A stretch of 64,000 nt of DNA from Hymenobacter telluris. Its GTDB lineage: Bacteria > Bacteroidota > Bacteroidia > Cytophagales > Hymenobacteraceae. Positions 41,385-53,134 of the stretch are shown here, in pieces (position 1 is the first letter of the stretch; each line of letters starts with the position of its first letter). The position numbers and the translations under genes are program-made. The notes under the pieces are model-generated. The model saw only the letters and a list, made by a program, of their open reading frames with translations, was not told the origin of the DNA and searched no databases. Location: assembly GCF_017313265.1 (NCBI RefSeq), contig NZ_JAFLQZ010000004.1, positions 248,001 through 312,000 of the forward strand, written 5' to 3'.

Positions 41385-41473
41385 AATAACGGAGTAGCGG
41401 AGTAACCGAGCAGTTTGCGTAACTGCCTGTTATTATCAGCAAAATTACTCAGTTACTCCGCTACTCCGTTACT
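41385..41473. repeat. microrepeat hairpin, GGAGTAAC family
   Basis: Arms 41385-41416 and 41440-41473 (about 29 of 33 bases pair) consist of GGAGTAAC/GGAGTAGC units. The right arm ends at the stop of the lipid kinase gene. A lone arm lies just upstream of that gene at 42352-42378. Confidence 0.8.
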
Positions 41474-41475
41474 CT

Positions 41476-42345
41476 CTACACTGCCACTTCCAGCGCCAAC
41501 GGTTCTAAGCGGGCCTCAAAAGCGGTGGCGTCTTCCACGTAGTCGCCGTCGATGTGGAAGCCGAGCGGGGCGGCCGACTGCACCAGAATATGCTGGGAGG
41601 TGTGGTACACGGCTTGGCCCGAGGTGGCCAGCGTACCCAGCGCCAGCCCCACCCCCACCCGCACGGCGCGGGTTAGCGAGAGGCCATCAATCAGGCACAC
41701 ATCCAGCAGCCCGTCCTGAATATCAGCCCGCGGGGCAATGTAGGCGTTGTTGCCGTACTGGGCGGCATTGGCGAAGGCCAGCACGTAGCAATGGGTATCG
41801 AACAGTTCCTGGCCTTGCAGGGTCACTTGCACCGGCACCGGCCGGAAGCGGCGGTACTCGCGCAGGGCTACTTTCACGTAGGTGCTCAGGCCGCGGGTGC
41901 CCGCCTTGGCAAACATCTTGCTCACGTGCGCATCAAACCCCAGGCCGGCGGTGCAGAAAAATGGCCGGCCGTTGAGGTAGCCCACATCAATGCGCTGAAA
42001 CGTGGGCGCACATGCGCGGCGTACGGCCCCCGCAATATCCAGCGGCAGCTTGAGGTGCCGGGCCAGCCCGTTGCCAGAGCCGCGGGGCACTACGCCCAGT
42101 GCCGCCGGGGTGCCCAGCAGCCCCCGCGCCACTTCGTTTACGGTGCCGTCGCCGCCCACTGCTACCACCACCCGAAACCCATCGGCGGCGGCCTGTCGGG
42201 CCAGCTGTTCGGCGTGGCCGGCATACTCGGTCGGCCACACCACAAAGTCGGCTCCGGCGGCCGTGGCGTAGCGCGAAAGCAGAGCGGGCACGTCCTGCGT
42301 GCGGTTGGTGCCGGAAGTGGGGTTCAGGATAAAGCAGATGCGCAC
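41476..42345 (-). CDS. YegS/BmrU-like diacylglycerol or lipid kinase
   Basis: 289 residues of the DAGK catalytic family: FILNPTSGTNR at the start, the nucleotide motif VVAVGGDGTVNEV and GVVPRGSGNGLARHL, and GLGFDAHVSKMFAKAG. It phosphorylates a lipid such as diacylglycerol; the exact acceptor is not evident. It is flanked on both sides by GGAGTAAC microrepeats. Confidence 0.92.
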   Translation of the reverse strand: MRICFILNPTSGTNRTQDVPALLSRYATAAGADFVVWPTEYAGHAEQLARQAAADGFRVVVAVGGDGTVNEVARGLLGTPAALGVVPRGSGNGLARHLKLPLDIAGAVRRACAPTFQRIDVGYLNGRPFFCTAGLGFDAHVSKMFAKAGTRGLSTYVKVALREYRRFRPVPVQVTLQGQELFDTHCYVLAFANAAQYGNNAYIAPRADIQDGLLDVCLIDGLSLTRAVRVGVGLALGTLATSGQAVYHTSQHILVQSAAPLGFHIDGDYVEDATAFEARLEPLALEVAV

Positions 42346-42607
42346 CTTGGGAGAGTAACGGAGTGACTGAGTAACTAAGCAAAGGTACGGTGCGCAGTAC
42401 CACGAAGCGGCGCTTCATTTGAGACACCGGGAGCGGCATCCGGGCCCAATTTCCCAGCCATCTTCTCGCTTCGCGGAGTAAGTAGGATGCTGCTCCGTTT
42501 TACGCGCCTCCTAGCAGACTGCACTACCAAGCGGCCGTACTCGTGCCGTGGCCTCACTGATAGCAGCGTTACTTTAGCGCCATCCTTTCCTCCCAACCCA
42601 TTACCCT

Positions 42608-43228
42608 ATGCCCTTCGCCCTCCTGATTGTCACCCAGCCTGAACGCATAGCTGCTGAGCCCGGCTTACTGGCTCGCCTGTTCGAGCACGGCCTGACGGTG
42701 GCGCACCTGCGCAAGCCGGGCTGGAGCATGGCGGAAATGGAAGGCTACCTGCACCAGATTCCGCCGCAATACCATGCGCGGCTGGTGGTGCACAGCCACT
42801 ACGCGCTAGCCTTGCGCTACAACCTCAGGGGCATACACCTGACCGAGCAAAGCCGGCGGCACCCTCAAACGCCTGCCTTGCTGCGCAAGCTACGGGGCCG
42901 TAGCGTTTCCGCCTCGTTTCACAGCCTAACCGAGGTAGCGCAGCACCGCCGCCGCTACCACTACGTGTTTCTGAGCCCCCTCTTCGACAGCACCAGCAAA
43001 GCTGGCTACCGCAGCAACTTCCGCCTGGAGGAGGTGCAACGCGCTATACATCAATGGCAACGCCGTAGCAGCTACGTGCCGCAGGTGGTAGCACTGGGGG
43101 GAGTTACACCCGCTAACATCAGTCAGGTGCAGCAGGCGGGCTTTGCCGGAGCGGCCGTGTTGGGCGGTATCTGGCAGCACCCCGACCCGGTAGCAGCGCT
43201 TCGCCGGTTGCAGTCAGAAATCCGCTAG
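42608..43228 (+). CDS. thiamine phosphate synthase-like protein (TenI/ThiE paralog)
   Basis: 206 residues of the ThiE/TenI TIM barrel: LIVTQPERIAAEPGLLARLF, GIHLTEQSRR, VFLSPLFDSTSK and VVALGGVTPANI. It faces the main thi operon, which has its own ThiE, and lacks the metal/pyrophosphate pattern of a strong ThiE, so it may be a TenI-type aminoimidazole aromatase or a salvage enzyme. Its 3' end overlaps thiF by 15 bp in the opposite direction. Confidence 0.82.
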   Translation: MPFALLIVTQPERIAAEPGLLARLFEHGLTVAHLRKPGWSMAEMEGYLHQIPPQYHARLVVHSHYALALRYNLRGIHLTEQSRRHPQTPALLRKLRGRSVSASFHSLTEVAQHRRRYHYVFLSPLFDSTSKAGYRSNFRLEEVQRAIHQWQRRSSYVPQVVALGGVTPANISQVQQAGFAGAAVLGGIWQHPDPVAALRRLQSEIR

Positions 43229-44269
43229 GCCGTTTTGCAGCGAATACACCTCCGCAAACCCCTGCTCCTGGAGTAAGCGCGCTGCCTGCCGGCTCCGCCC
43301 CCCCGACTGGCAATGCACCACAATAGGTACGGCGGGGTCTAGTGTGCTCAGGTGCTGCGCCAGCTCCCTTAGCGGCAACAGCCGGCCCCCAATGTTGCGC
43401 TGCGCGTGTTCGTGCGGCTCGCGCACGTCCAGCAGTTGCAGCTGCTCCCTGGCGGCTAGCTTTTGCTTGAACTCGGCGGCCGTTATTTCCAGGACACCCG
43501 TGCCGCACAGCACCTCATAGTCAACGAGTTGCTTGAGTTGCTGATTGCCTGGCTGGGCTTTGAACTCGAAGCTCTCGAAGTGCAGCGTCAAACTATTCAT
43601 CACCAGCAGCTTACCCGATGCCACTTCGCCCAGGCCCAGCAGAATTTTCAGGGTTTCAGTGGCTTGGAGCGTGCCGATAATGCCCGGCAGCACACCCAGC
43701 ACGCCGCTGTCGGCGCAATTGGGCATTTCGTCGGGGGCGGGGGGCTCGGGGTAGAGGCAGCGGTACGTGGGGCCGCCCTGGTAGTTGAAAACGCTGAGCT
43801 GCCCCTCGAACCGGAAGATGGCCCCGAATACCAGCGGCTTGCCCAGCAGTACGCACGCGTCGTTGATGAGGTAGCGGGTCGCGAAATTGTCGGAGCAGTC
43901 CACCACCACGTCGTACGCGGGCAGGATGCGCAGCGCGTTGGCGGCGGTTAGGTGCACGGCCTGGGGCTGGAATGTAACGTGCGGGTTCAGGGCGGCCAGC
44001 TTTTGCCGGGCCACGTCCACTTTGCGCTGGCCCACGTCGGCGGTGGCGTAGAGCACCTGCCGTTGCAGGTTGCTTTCGGCTACGGTATCGGCATCGAGCA
44101 GCCCGATGGTGCCCACGCCGGCCGCCGTCAGGTACTGGAGCACGGGACACCCCAGGCCCCCGCAGCCTACCACCAGCACCGCAGCCTGGGCTAGTTTCTG
44201 CTGACCTGCCAGCCCGATTTCGGGCAGCATGATGTGCCGGGCGTAGCGGTTTTGTTGGGCGGTGTTCAT
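43214..44269 (-). CDS. ThiF/MoeB-type adenylyltransferase with rhodanese domain
   Basis: 351 residues. E1-like adenylation domain (GCGGLGCPVLQYLT near 36, the NLQRQVLY signature, catalytic-region Cys in NCADSGVLG) then a rhodanese domain (about 255-351, active Cys in VVHCQSGGRS). It likely adenylates ThiS and transfers sulfur. The two zinc CxxC pairs of E. coli ThiF/MoeB are reduced to a single Cys (YRCLYP), so zinc is probably absent. It is downstream of thiH across a 371-bp gap. Could also serve MoaD. Confidence 0.88.
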   Translation of the reverse strand: MNTAQQNRYARHIMLPEIGLAGQQKLAQAAVLVVGCGGLGCPVLQYLTAAGVGTIGLLDADTVAESNLQRQVLYATADVGQRKVDVARQKLAALNPHVTFQPQAVHLTAANALRILPAYDVVVDCSDNFATRYLINDACVLLGKPLVFGAIFRFEGQLSVFNYQGGPTYRCLYPEPPAPDEMPNCADSGVLGVLPGIIGTLQATETLKILLGLGEVASGKLLVMNSLTLHFESFEFKAQPGNQQLKQLVDYEVLCGTGVLEITAAEFKQKLAAREQLQLLDVREPHEHAQRNIGGRLLPLRELAQHLSTLDPAVPIVVHCQSGGRSRQAARLLQEQGFAEVYSLQNGLADF

Positions 44270-44334
44270 GGGTGGATATCTAGTAGTAAGTTTTGAGTAT
44301 GAAGCTGTTTAGGAAGCCGGAAAATTAAACCAGA

Positions 44335-44361
44335 CCGTCATGCTGAGCTGGTCGAAGCAAC
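44335..44361 (+). repeat. single arm of the CATGCTGAGC family
   Basis: ACCGTCATGCTGAGC...GAAGCAACTT without a matching partner in the gap between thiF and thiH; a half copy of the elements at 18321 and 24994. Confidence 0.6.
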
Positions 44362-44460
44362 TTGCTAGTGCGGTAAACTGAGTTACAGAGAGTTTAGTAC
44401 GCAGCCTCATAGCCTACTACTCACGTCTCATTACCAAGCACTTACCACTTAACACTACCT

Positions 44461-44642
44461 AACCCAAGTTGCGGATTAGCCGCGTAGCGGCGAAAGGTTG
44501 GTAGCTCAGCAGGCCACAGACGCGCCGCGTAGTGGTGCCAGAGGCACACCCCCTTCTGGCACCGCTACGCGGCGCACCGTTCCAACAGAATCCGGTAGCT
44601 ACCACCCTTTCGCCGCTACGCGGCTAGTCCGCAACTTGGGTT
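44461..44642. repeat. nested inverted repeat between thiF and thiH
   Basis: Outer arms 44461-44497 and 44606-44642 match in 36 of 37 bases; an inner hairpin (about 44521-44575, CGCCGCGTAG...CTACGCGGCG) lies inside. The right arm contains the last codon and stop of thiH. Confidence 0.85.
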
Positions 44643-45753
44643 AACTACTCAGCGCCTGGTCCCAGTCTTTCCATACCGGCTCGTAGCCTTGGCGCCGGAG
44701 CATGGCGGCAATGGCGGCGGGGCTGCGCTCATCGGATATTTCAAACTGCTCCAACGACGCCGGCTCTACCACGTAGCCGCCGGGGTTGGTTTTCGAGCCG
44801 GCACTCATTGAGGTGATACCCAGCCGGATAATATGGTCCCGGAAAGTGGGCGTTTCGCGGGTGGAAATCGACAGCTCCACTTCTTCGTTTAGCAAGCGGT
44901 AGGCGCAAATCAGCTGCACCAGCTCCCGGTCCGTCATTTCCACTTTGGGTTGCAGCAGCCCCTCAGCCGGCCGCAGCCTCGGAAACGACAAGCTGTATTT
45001 GGTTTGCCAGTAGGTTTTCTCCAGGTAGCTGAGATGCAAGGCGGTAAAGAAACTATCGGTCCGCCAGTCTTCCAGCCCAAACAGCACCCCCAGGCCCATC
45101 TTATGAATCCCGGCGCGGCCCAGCCGGTCGGGGGTATCGAGGCGGTACTGGAAGTTAGATTTCTTGCCTTTGGGATGGTGTTTTTTGTAGTCTTCCTGAT
45201 GATAGGTTTCCTGGTACACCAGCACCGTATTCAGCCCCTCCGGAATCAGCAGCTCGTAGTCAACTTGGCTGAGCGGCTGCACTTCCATCGACAGGTGCGC
45301 AAAATGAGGCCGCAGCGTCCGGAGCGCATTGCGCAGATACTCAACGCCTACCGTCTGGTTGGCCTCGCCCGTCACGAGCAGCACGTGCGCATAGCCCCAC
45401 TCCTTCAGCGCGGCCGCTTCTCGCAGGATTTCCACACTGCTGAGGGTGTGCCGCCGGATGGCATTGTCGAGGCTGAAGCCGCAGTACGTGCAGATATTCT
45501 GGCACTCGTTGGACAGGTACAGCGGCACGTAGAGCTGCACTGTATTACCGAACCGCTTCAGCGTGAGCTGGTTGCTGAGTTGCGCCATCTGCTCCAGGTA
45601 AGGCACGGCGGCGGGCGAAATCAGGGCTTTGAAATCCTCCAGCGTGCGTTTAGGCGCGCATAGAGCCTGCTCTACGTCGGCGGTGGTTTTGGCGTAGATG
45701 CTGCGTTTGGTATCGTCCCAGGGGTGGGCCTCGAAAATGGGTTGGAAGCTCAT
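44641..45753 (-). CDS. thiH: 2-iminoacetate synthase
   Basis: 370 residues; radical SAM enzyme that cleaves tyrosine to dehydroglycine for thiazole synthesis. The CxxxCxxC cluster motif is seen as CQNICTYC near residue 82, and the C-terminal domain region TPDRLGRAGIHKMGLGVL is family-typical. One base separates it from thiG, so the two are co-translated. Use of ThiH rather than ThiO is usual in oxygen-tolerant Bacteroidota. Confidence 0.95.
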   Translation of the reverse strand: MSFQPIFEAHPWDDTKRSIYAKTTADVEQALCAPKRTLEDFKALISPAAVPYLEQMAQLSNQLTLKRFGNTVQLYVPLYLSNECQNICTYCGFSLDNAIRRHTLSSVEILREAAALKEWGYAHVLLVTGEANQTVGVEYLRNALRTLRPHFAHLSMEVQPLSQVDYELLIPEGLNTVLVYQETYHQEDYKKHHPKGKKSNFQYRLDTPDRLGRAGIHKMGLGVLFGLEDWRTDSFFTALHLSYLEKTYWQTKYSLSFPRLRPAEGLLQPKVEMTDRELVQLICAYRLLNEEVELSISTRETPTFRDHIIRLGITSMSAGSKTNPGGYVVEPASLEQFEISDERSPAAIAAMLRRQGYEPVWKDWDQALSS

Positions 45754-45754
45754 A

Positions 45755-46528
45755 TCAGTCCAGGAAAGCGGTGAGCGGACTACTGGCCGCGGCCTGCACC
45801 AGCGGCGGGGCCAGCCGGGCCTCGTAGGCTAGGCGGCCGGCTTCCACGGCCAGCCGGAACGCCTGCGCCATAGCCACCGGTTGCCCGGCTACCGCAATGG
45901 CCGTGTTGACCAGCACGGCATCAGCCCCCAGTTCCATGGCCGCCGCCGCGTGCGAAGGCGCGCCCAGCCCGGCATCCACCACCACCGGCACCCGGCTCTG
46001 CCCGATGATAATTTCCAGAAACTCCTTGGTGAGCAACCCCTGGTTGGTGCCAATGGGGGCGCCCAGCGGCATCACAGCCGCCACCCCTACTTCCTCCAGC
46101 CGCTTGCACAGCACCGGGTCGGCGTGGATGTAGGGCAGCACCACGAAGCCGAACTTCACCAGCTCCTCGGCCGCTTTCAGCGTTTCCACGGGGTCGGGCA
46201 GCAGGTACTTGGGGTCGGGGTGAATTTCCAGCTTCAGCCAGTTGGTTTCCAGCGCTTCACGGGCTAGCTGGGCCGCGAAAACTGCCTCTTTAGCCGTCCG
46301 TACGCCCGAGGTGTTGGGCAGCAGCTGGAACTGCGGATGGCTGAGGTGGCCGAGCAACTCATCGTCGGCATCGGTAACATCGACGCGCTTCAGGGCCACC
46401 GTTACCAGCTCCGAGCCCGAAGCCAGCAGCGCTTCTTCCATCAGGGCTGTTGAGCTGAACTTACCGGTGCCAGTGAAGAGGCGCGAGGAAAACTGCCGGT
46501 CGGCAATAACGAGCGGTTGGGTGGTCAT
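45755..46528 (-). CDS. thiG: thiazole synthase
   Basis: 257 residues; TIM barrel that joins dehydroglycine, DXP and ThiS thiocarboxylate. Signatures: FTGTGKFSS at the start, [12 protein letters not shown], the Schiff-base Lys region WLKLEIHPD, and [30 protein letters not shown]. Overlaps thiE by 4 bp (ATGA). Confidence 0.96.
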   Translation of the reverse strand: MTTQPLVIADRQFSSRLFTGTGKFSSTALMEEALLASGSELVTVALKRVDVTDADDELLGHLSHPQFQLLPNTSGVRTAKEAVFAAQLAREALETNWLKLEIHPDPKYLLPDPVETLKAAEELVKFGFVVLPYIHADPVLCKRLEEVGVAAVMPLGAPIGTNQGLLTKEFLEIIIGQSRVPVVVDAGLGAPSHAAAAMELGADAVLVNTAIAVAGQPVAMAQAFRLAVEAGRLAYEARLAPPLVQAAASSPLTAFLD

Positions 46529-47151
46529 ACGAACAGGTTTTGCGGGTGCAACTGGTTCAGAAAAAGCGCGGTTTCGGCGGCCGGTTCAGGAGCGTTGGCT
46601 ATGGCCCCCGACACTGCCACGCCGTGCAGACCGGCGGCTAAAAGCTCCGGCAAATCAGCCCGCACAATACCGCCAATGGCAATAACCGGCACAGTGATAC
46701 CAGCGGCCTGCATCTGGCGCAGGATTTCGTGGTAGCCCGTCAGCCCCAGCACCGGGCTGAGGTTCTGCTTGGTGGTGGTGAAGCGAAACGGCCCCAGCCC
46801 GATATACTCAACGCCCACGGCGACCAGGCGCTGCACGTCCTCGAACGTGTTGGCGGTGCCCCCGATAATAGGGCCCGGACCAAGAAGAGCCCGCGCCTCG
46901 GCGGGTGGCATATCCTCTTTGCCCAAGTGCACCCCATCGGCCCCGATAGTGCGCGCCAGCCAGGGGTTGTCGTTGAGGATCAAGGTGGCGGCGTAGTGCT
47001 GGCACACTTGCTGCGTCGCGCGGGCCAGTTCTTCCCACTCGTCGGGCGCCAGGTTTTTCACCCGCAGCTGAATCCACCTCGCCCCGCCTGCACAAGCTTG
47101 TTCGGCTTGCTGGGGAGAAGTTGCAATGAAATGCAGTTTGCTGATTTTCAT
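46525..47151 (-). CDS. thiE: thiamine phosphate synthase
   Basis: 208 residues; couples HMP-PP and thiazole-P. Signature segments: [38 protein letters not shown] and [10 protein letters not shown], with the late [28 protein letters not shown]. It is 4 bases downstream of thiD and overlaps thiG. This is the main ThiE; another ThiE-like gene is at 42608. Confidence 0.95.
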   Translation of the reverse strand: MKISKLHFIATSPQQAEQACAGGARWIQLRVKNLAPDEWEELARATQQVCQHYAATLILNDNPWLARTIGADGVHLGKEDMPPAEARALLGPGPIIGGTANTFEDVQRLVAVGVEYIGLGPFRFTTTKQNLSPVLGLTGYHEILRQMQAAGITVPVIAIGGIVRADLPELLAAGLHGVAVSGAIANAPEPAAETALFLNQLHPQNLFV

Positions 47152-47155
47152 CTTA

Positions 47156-47905
47156 TTACAAAGAAGTGAAGTGGTAGCCTAACAACGTCGGGTTGCTGGC
47201 CAGCACGGTAGTGGTATAGGCCTTGCCCGCCCGGCATGCTTCCTCCAACGACGCACCCCGCGCCAGCTGCGCCAGCACCGCCGCCGACAACACGCAGCCG
47301 CTGCCGTGCTTTTCGCCGTGCGGCAGCCGGGGCGCGGAAAACAGGCGCGGTTCGCCGTTCTGATACAGTATGTCCGTAGCCGAAGCCCCCTCATCATGGC
47401 CGCCCTTGAGCAGCACCGGGCAAAAGGCACTAACCGCCGCCGCCGCTTCCTCGGCGCTGGCCGCGGGCCACAAACGCAGCATCTCGGGCCGGTTGGGCGT
47501 AAGCAGCGCCAGCGACGAACCCACGGCCGCCACCAGTTCCGGCGGTGGCCCGGCGTGAAACTCGTAGCCCGCGCTGGCTTTCAGCACCGGGTCCCACACG
47601 ATGCGCACTTGGGGGTTCTGGCTCCGCAACCACCCGAGTAATTCCGGCAATTGTGCAATACTTTCCAGCAGCCCAATCTTCACGTAATCGATGGGAAACT
47701 GAGCGAACAGCAGCCGGGCCTGATCCTGCATGTCGGCGGCGGAAACCCAGCTTACCCGCTCGAACTGCACGTCGTTCTGCATCGTCAGGGCCGTGCACAC
47801 GCCCAGCCCGTACACCTCGTTGGCCTCCAGGGTCTTGCAATCGGCGAGCAGGCCGGCCCCACCGCTAGGGTCGAAGCCGGCAATACTGAGGGCGTAGGGA
47901 CGCAT
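47156..47905 (-). CDS. thiD: bifunctional hydroxymethylpyrimidine / phosphomethylpyrimidine kinase
   Basis: 249 residues of the ribokinase-like ThiD family. Start MRPYALSIAGFDPSGGAGLLADCKT, then YGLGVCTALTMQND, DPVLKASAG, LTPNRPEM and the ATP/catalytic HGSGCVLSAAV. It phosphorylates HMP twice. The thiC-thiD gap (47906-48014) holds a microrepeat hairpin. Confidence 0.95.
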   Translation of the reverse strand: MRPYALSIAGFDPSGGAGLLADCKTLEANEVYGLGVCTALTMQNDVQFERVSWVSAADMQDQARLLFAQFPIDYVKIGLLESIAQLPELLGWLRSQNPQVRIVWDPVLKASAGYEFHAGPPPELVAAVGSSLALLTPNRPEMLRLWPAASAEEAAAAVSAFCPVLLKGGHDEGASATDILYQNGEPRLFSAPRLPHGEKHGSGCVLSAAVLAQLARGASLEEACRAGKAYTTTVLASNPTLLGYHFTSL

Positions 47906-47909
47906 AAGA

Positions 47910-48012
47910 GTTGCCAGTTGCCAGTTGCGAGTTACGAGTTGCCAGTTGCCAGCTAGCAGTGCTCAGGCCAGCCAGAACAAGCTGACAACCCGCAACTGAC
48001 AACTGATAACTG
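47910..48012. repeat. CAGTTGC microrepeat hairpin between thiD and thiC
   Basis: Left part 47910-47952 is a tandem of CAGTTGC-like heptamers; right part 47982-48012 is the degenerate reverse complement. The hairpin lies within the operon, so it may tune expression downstream of thiC or attenuate it. Confidence 0.7.
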
Positions 48013-48014
48013 AT

Positions 48015-49916
<1,902 letters not shown>

Positions 49917-50120
49917 CTAGCCGCCCTGAGTAGCGCGGATGATGGTGAGTCGGTCGTGGGGTTGCAGGGCGTAGCCGGGCCACTCCGGGCGGGGCACCAC
50001 GGTGCCATTAACGGCCACGGCCACGCCCCGCGGGCTGGTGAAACTCAGCTCCGCCAAGGCTTCGGCAATGGTGCGGGCAGCGGGGGCTTCCTGCGGCGTA
50101 TTGTTTACATAGTAGATCAT
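49917..50120 (-). CDS. thiS: sulfur carrier protein ThiS
   Basis: 67 residues with a ubiquitin-like pattern and the essential C-terminal Gly-Gly (RATQGG), which is adenylated and thiocarboxylated. It begins the operon, about 97 bases after the TPP riboswitch, and thiC starts 30 bases downstream. Confidence 0.94.
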   Translation of the reverse strand: MIYYVNNTPQEAPAARTIAEALAELSFTSPRGVAVAVNGTVVPRPEWPGYALQPHDRLTIIRATQGG

Positions 50121-50216
50121 GCAACTAGCAGCTAGTTGGTTGAAAATCAGACTATAAACAATAGCAGGCGCGTATCCTGAGCGCGCACATACGCGCCCAC
50201 CGACACTCTGGTACTT

Positions 50217-50290
50217 TTCCCTTCGCAGGTATCAGCCTGATCAGGTTCAAAGGGTATCATCTCAGTCCTGGCCAGCAGGACACCCCTAAA
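50217..50290 (-). promoter_or_regulatory. TPP riboswitch (THI element)
   Basis: The reverse strand carries the conserved THI-element blocks: AGGGGTGTCC, CTGAGATGATACCC and GAACCTGATCAGG followed by TGATACCTGCG and AAGGGA. It lies directly upstream of thiS and is expected to shut down the operon when TPP is bound. Confidence 0.95.
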
Positions 50291-50328
50291 GTTTACGGCG
50301 CTAACCTAGCGCAAAGCACCGGAAGCGC

Positions 50329-50336
50329 CAAACATA
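50329..50336 (-). promoter_or_regulatory. putative -7 element of the thi operon
   Basis: Reverse strand TATGTTTG, an exact TAnnTTTG match about 40 bases before the riboswitch. The -33 partner is poor. Confidence 0.4.
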
Positions 50337-50465
50337 AAATTCCGGCCACTCTTCTTACATGGCGAATAGCAGGCCCTGAAAAAAGCCGTTGCAGCTACTT
50401 TAAACACCACATTCTGAGCCGGCTGCTTGCTACTCTTCGCCAACGCCCTGTTCTTACGTTTCAAA

Positions 50466-50503
50466 CAAAAAAGGGGCTCCCATTGCTGGGAGCCCCTTTT
50501 TTG
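50466..50503. terminator. intrinsic terminator after GAPDH
   Basis: A-run, stem AAGGGGCTCCC/GGGAGCCCCTT and T-run; the T-tract on the reverse strand closes the GAPDH transcript. The T-run on the forward strand also makes it usable both ways. Confidence 0.85.
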
Positions 50504-50521
50504 TTGCTTGAAAAAGACAGC

Positions 50522-51619
<1,098 letters not shown>

Positions 51620-51719
51620 TCACTACGTAGTCTACGATAGATTCAACTGAAAGTGATTTTTTTCCTGCTGACTATCAATTGGTTTTACTGTCAGATACAA
51701 ACTTTTTTCGGGGAGGTAG

Positions 51720-51749
51720 TTGCTTGTAAGAAGTGAACGTCTATCTTTG
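51720..51749 (+). promoter_or_regulatory. promoter of tRNA-Glu copy 1
   Basis: TTG -33 element (51720-51722), 19-nt spacer, TATCTTTG -7 box (51742-51749). Transcription should start about 25 bases before the tRNA. Confidence 0.65.
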
Positions 51750-51779
51750 CACCACCAAAACAGAAAAGGCCGTTTATCT

Positions 51780-51851
51780 GGTCCGTTCGTCTAGGGGTTA
51801 GGACAGTAGATTTTCATTCTACCAACAGGGGTTCGATTCCCCTACGGACTA
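51780..51851 (+). tRNA. tRNA-Glu (UUC)
   Basis: 72 nt with a complete cloverleaf. Anticodon stem GTAGA/TCTAC with loop TTTTCAT, anticodon TTC; T-arm GGGG TTCGATT CCCC; D-arm GTC...GAC. The CCA end is not encoded. The sequence is identical to copy 2 at 58199. Confidence 0.97.
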
Positions 51852-51878
51852 CTAGCCTACTGTTTTGGCCTTGCATTG

Positions 51879-51913
51879 AAACCCGCTTATCAGACAGATG
51901 AGCGGGTTTTTTG
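51879..51913 (+). terminator. intrinsic terminator of tRNA-Glu copy 1
   Basis: AAACCCGCTTATC and GATGAGCGGGTTTTTTG stem with T-tract, 28 bases downstream of the tRNA. Confidence 0.85.
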
Positions 51914-51955
51914 TTTTTATCAGCTTGGTAAACAGGCAGCGTGTATCTTGCCTTC

Positions 51956-52549
51956 ATGCATCCACTGCGGGCTTATATCCACCGTTTCGTTGCGCTTACC
52001 GATGCCGAATGGGCACCTTTGAGTGCCGGCTTGCAGGTGCGCCACCTTGCCCGGCGCGAACTATTTGTAACCCAGGGCCAGCCTAGCAGCACCATTGCGC
52101 TGCTGGTGGCCGGCGCCTGCCGGCTCTTCTATACCCGCCCCGACGGCGAAGAAAAAACCACCTACTTCTTTTTCGAGAACCATTTAATGGCTTCCTACCA
52201 GAGCTGCCTCACCGGCCAGCCCAGTGCTTTTGGCATTGAGGCCCTGGCTCCCACTGAGGTACTGGTATTTCCGTATGCCCTGCTTGCTGCGCTTTACGAT
52301 GAATGGCCGGTGTACGAGCGGTTTGGGCGCTTGCTGGCTGAATACCATCTGCTGGGCACCGACGCCCGCCTGGCCGAGCTACTCCTGCTTAGCCCCGAAC
52401 AACGTTACCGGGCCTTGCTGAGCAGCCACAAAACCAAGATTCTGGAACGGGTGCCGCAGCATTACATTGCCTCCTACCTCGGGGTAACGCCCGTGTCACT
52501 GAGCCGGATTCGGGCGCGGCTCTTGGAAGACGACGGACGTATTTCTTAG
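51956..52549 (+). CDS. Crp/Fnr family transcriptional regulator
   Basis: 197 residues: N-terminal cyclic-nucleotide-binding fold (RRELFVTQGQPSSTIALLVAGACRLFY) and C-terminal helix-turn-helix (PQHYIASYLGVTPVSLSRIRARL). No Cys cluster for an Fnr-type Fe-S centre is seen. This small Crp-like type is very common in Bacteroidota and usually has an unknown ligand. The DUF4260 gene lies 70 bases downstream and may be its target. Confidence 0.92.
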   Translation: MHPLRAYIHRFVALTDAEWAPLSAGLQVRHLARRELFVTQGQPSSTIALLVAGACRLFYTRPDGEEKTTYFFFENHLMASYQSCLTGQPSAFGIEALAPTEVLVFPYALLAALYDEWPVYERFGRLLAEYHLLGTDARLAELLLLSPEQRYRALLSSHKTKILERVPQHYIASYLGVTPVSLSRIRARLLEDDGRIS

Positions 52550-52619
52550 CATTTGTTAACGTTTTCCGCTGGCCTGGGTCCAGACCTTTGAGGTGTACTC
52601 TACAAGCACTTCAAACGTC

Positions 52620-52985
52620 ATGAAAAACCTGTTGAAACTGGAAGAAGCTGCCGAAGCGGTGGTTGCCGTTGTTATTTTCAGTAAGCTGCCTTTTGCCTGG
52701 TGGTGGCTACCCGCCCTCTTCCTGGTGCCCGATTTGAGCATGCTGCTGTATCTAATAAGTGCTCGGGCCGGCGCGGCAGCCTACAACTTCATGCACCACA
52801 AAGCCCTGGCGTTGGGGGTGCTCCTGCTCGGCTGGTGGCTCGGGCAGCCGCTGTTGCTGCTGGCGGGTAGCGTGCTGCTTTTCCACGCCGCATTCGACCG
52901 GTTGCTGGGCTACGGCCTGAAGTATCCGTCGCACTTCCAGCACACGCATTTGGGTGCTATTCAGGAGCGGTGGGCTGGTCTCTGA
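52620..52985 (+). CDS. DUF4260 membrane protein
   Basis: 121 residues with about four hydrophobic segments. The start MKNLLKLEEAAEAVVA, the LVPDLSMLLYL motif, YNFMHHKALAL and the late AFDRLLGYGLKYP match DUF4260, function unknown. It follows a Crp-type regulator and precedes the trehalose gene. Confidence 0.85.
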   Translation: MKNLLKLEEAAEAVVAVVIFSKLPFAWWWLPALFLVPDLSMLLYLISARAGAAAYNFMHHKALALGVLLLGWWLGQPLLLLAGSVLLFHAAFDRLLGYGLKYPSHFQHTHLGAIQERWAGL

Positions 52986-53134
52986 TGCAAGAGAAGCTGG
53001 GACGGCGCGGCACACTTATAGCGGGCCGAAGTAAGCTCAACCGTAGTGACTCACAGTTCGGGTAGGCTAAAAAAATAACGTCTATAGGCTGTTTTCTCTC
53101 GTAAACCCTTGGGTCTACTACTCGAAAACAGCTT

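Noticed and set aside
42608..43228. Pseudogene copy of thiE
   Set aside because: The frame is intact and full length, and the sequence is clearly different from the operon ThiE, so it is a paralog.
47910..48012. Tandem heptamers considered as a CRISPR array
   Set aside because: Units are 7 bases with no spacers, and no cas genes are present in the window.
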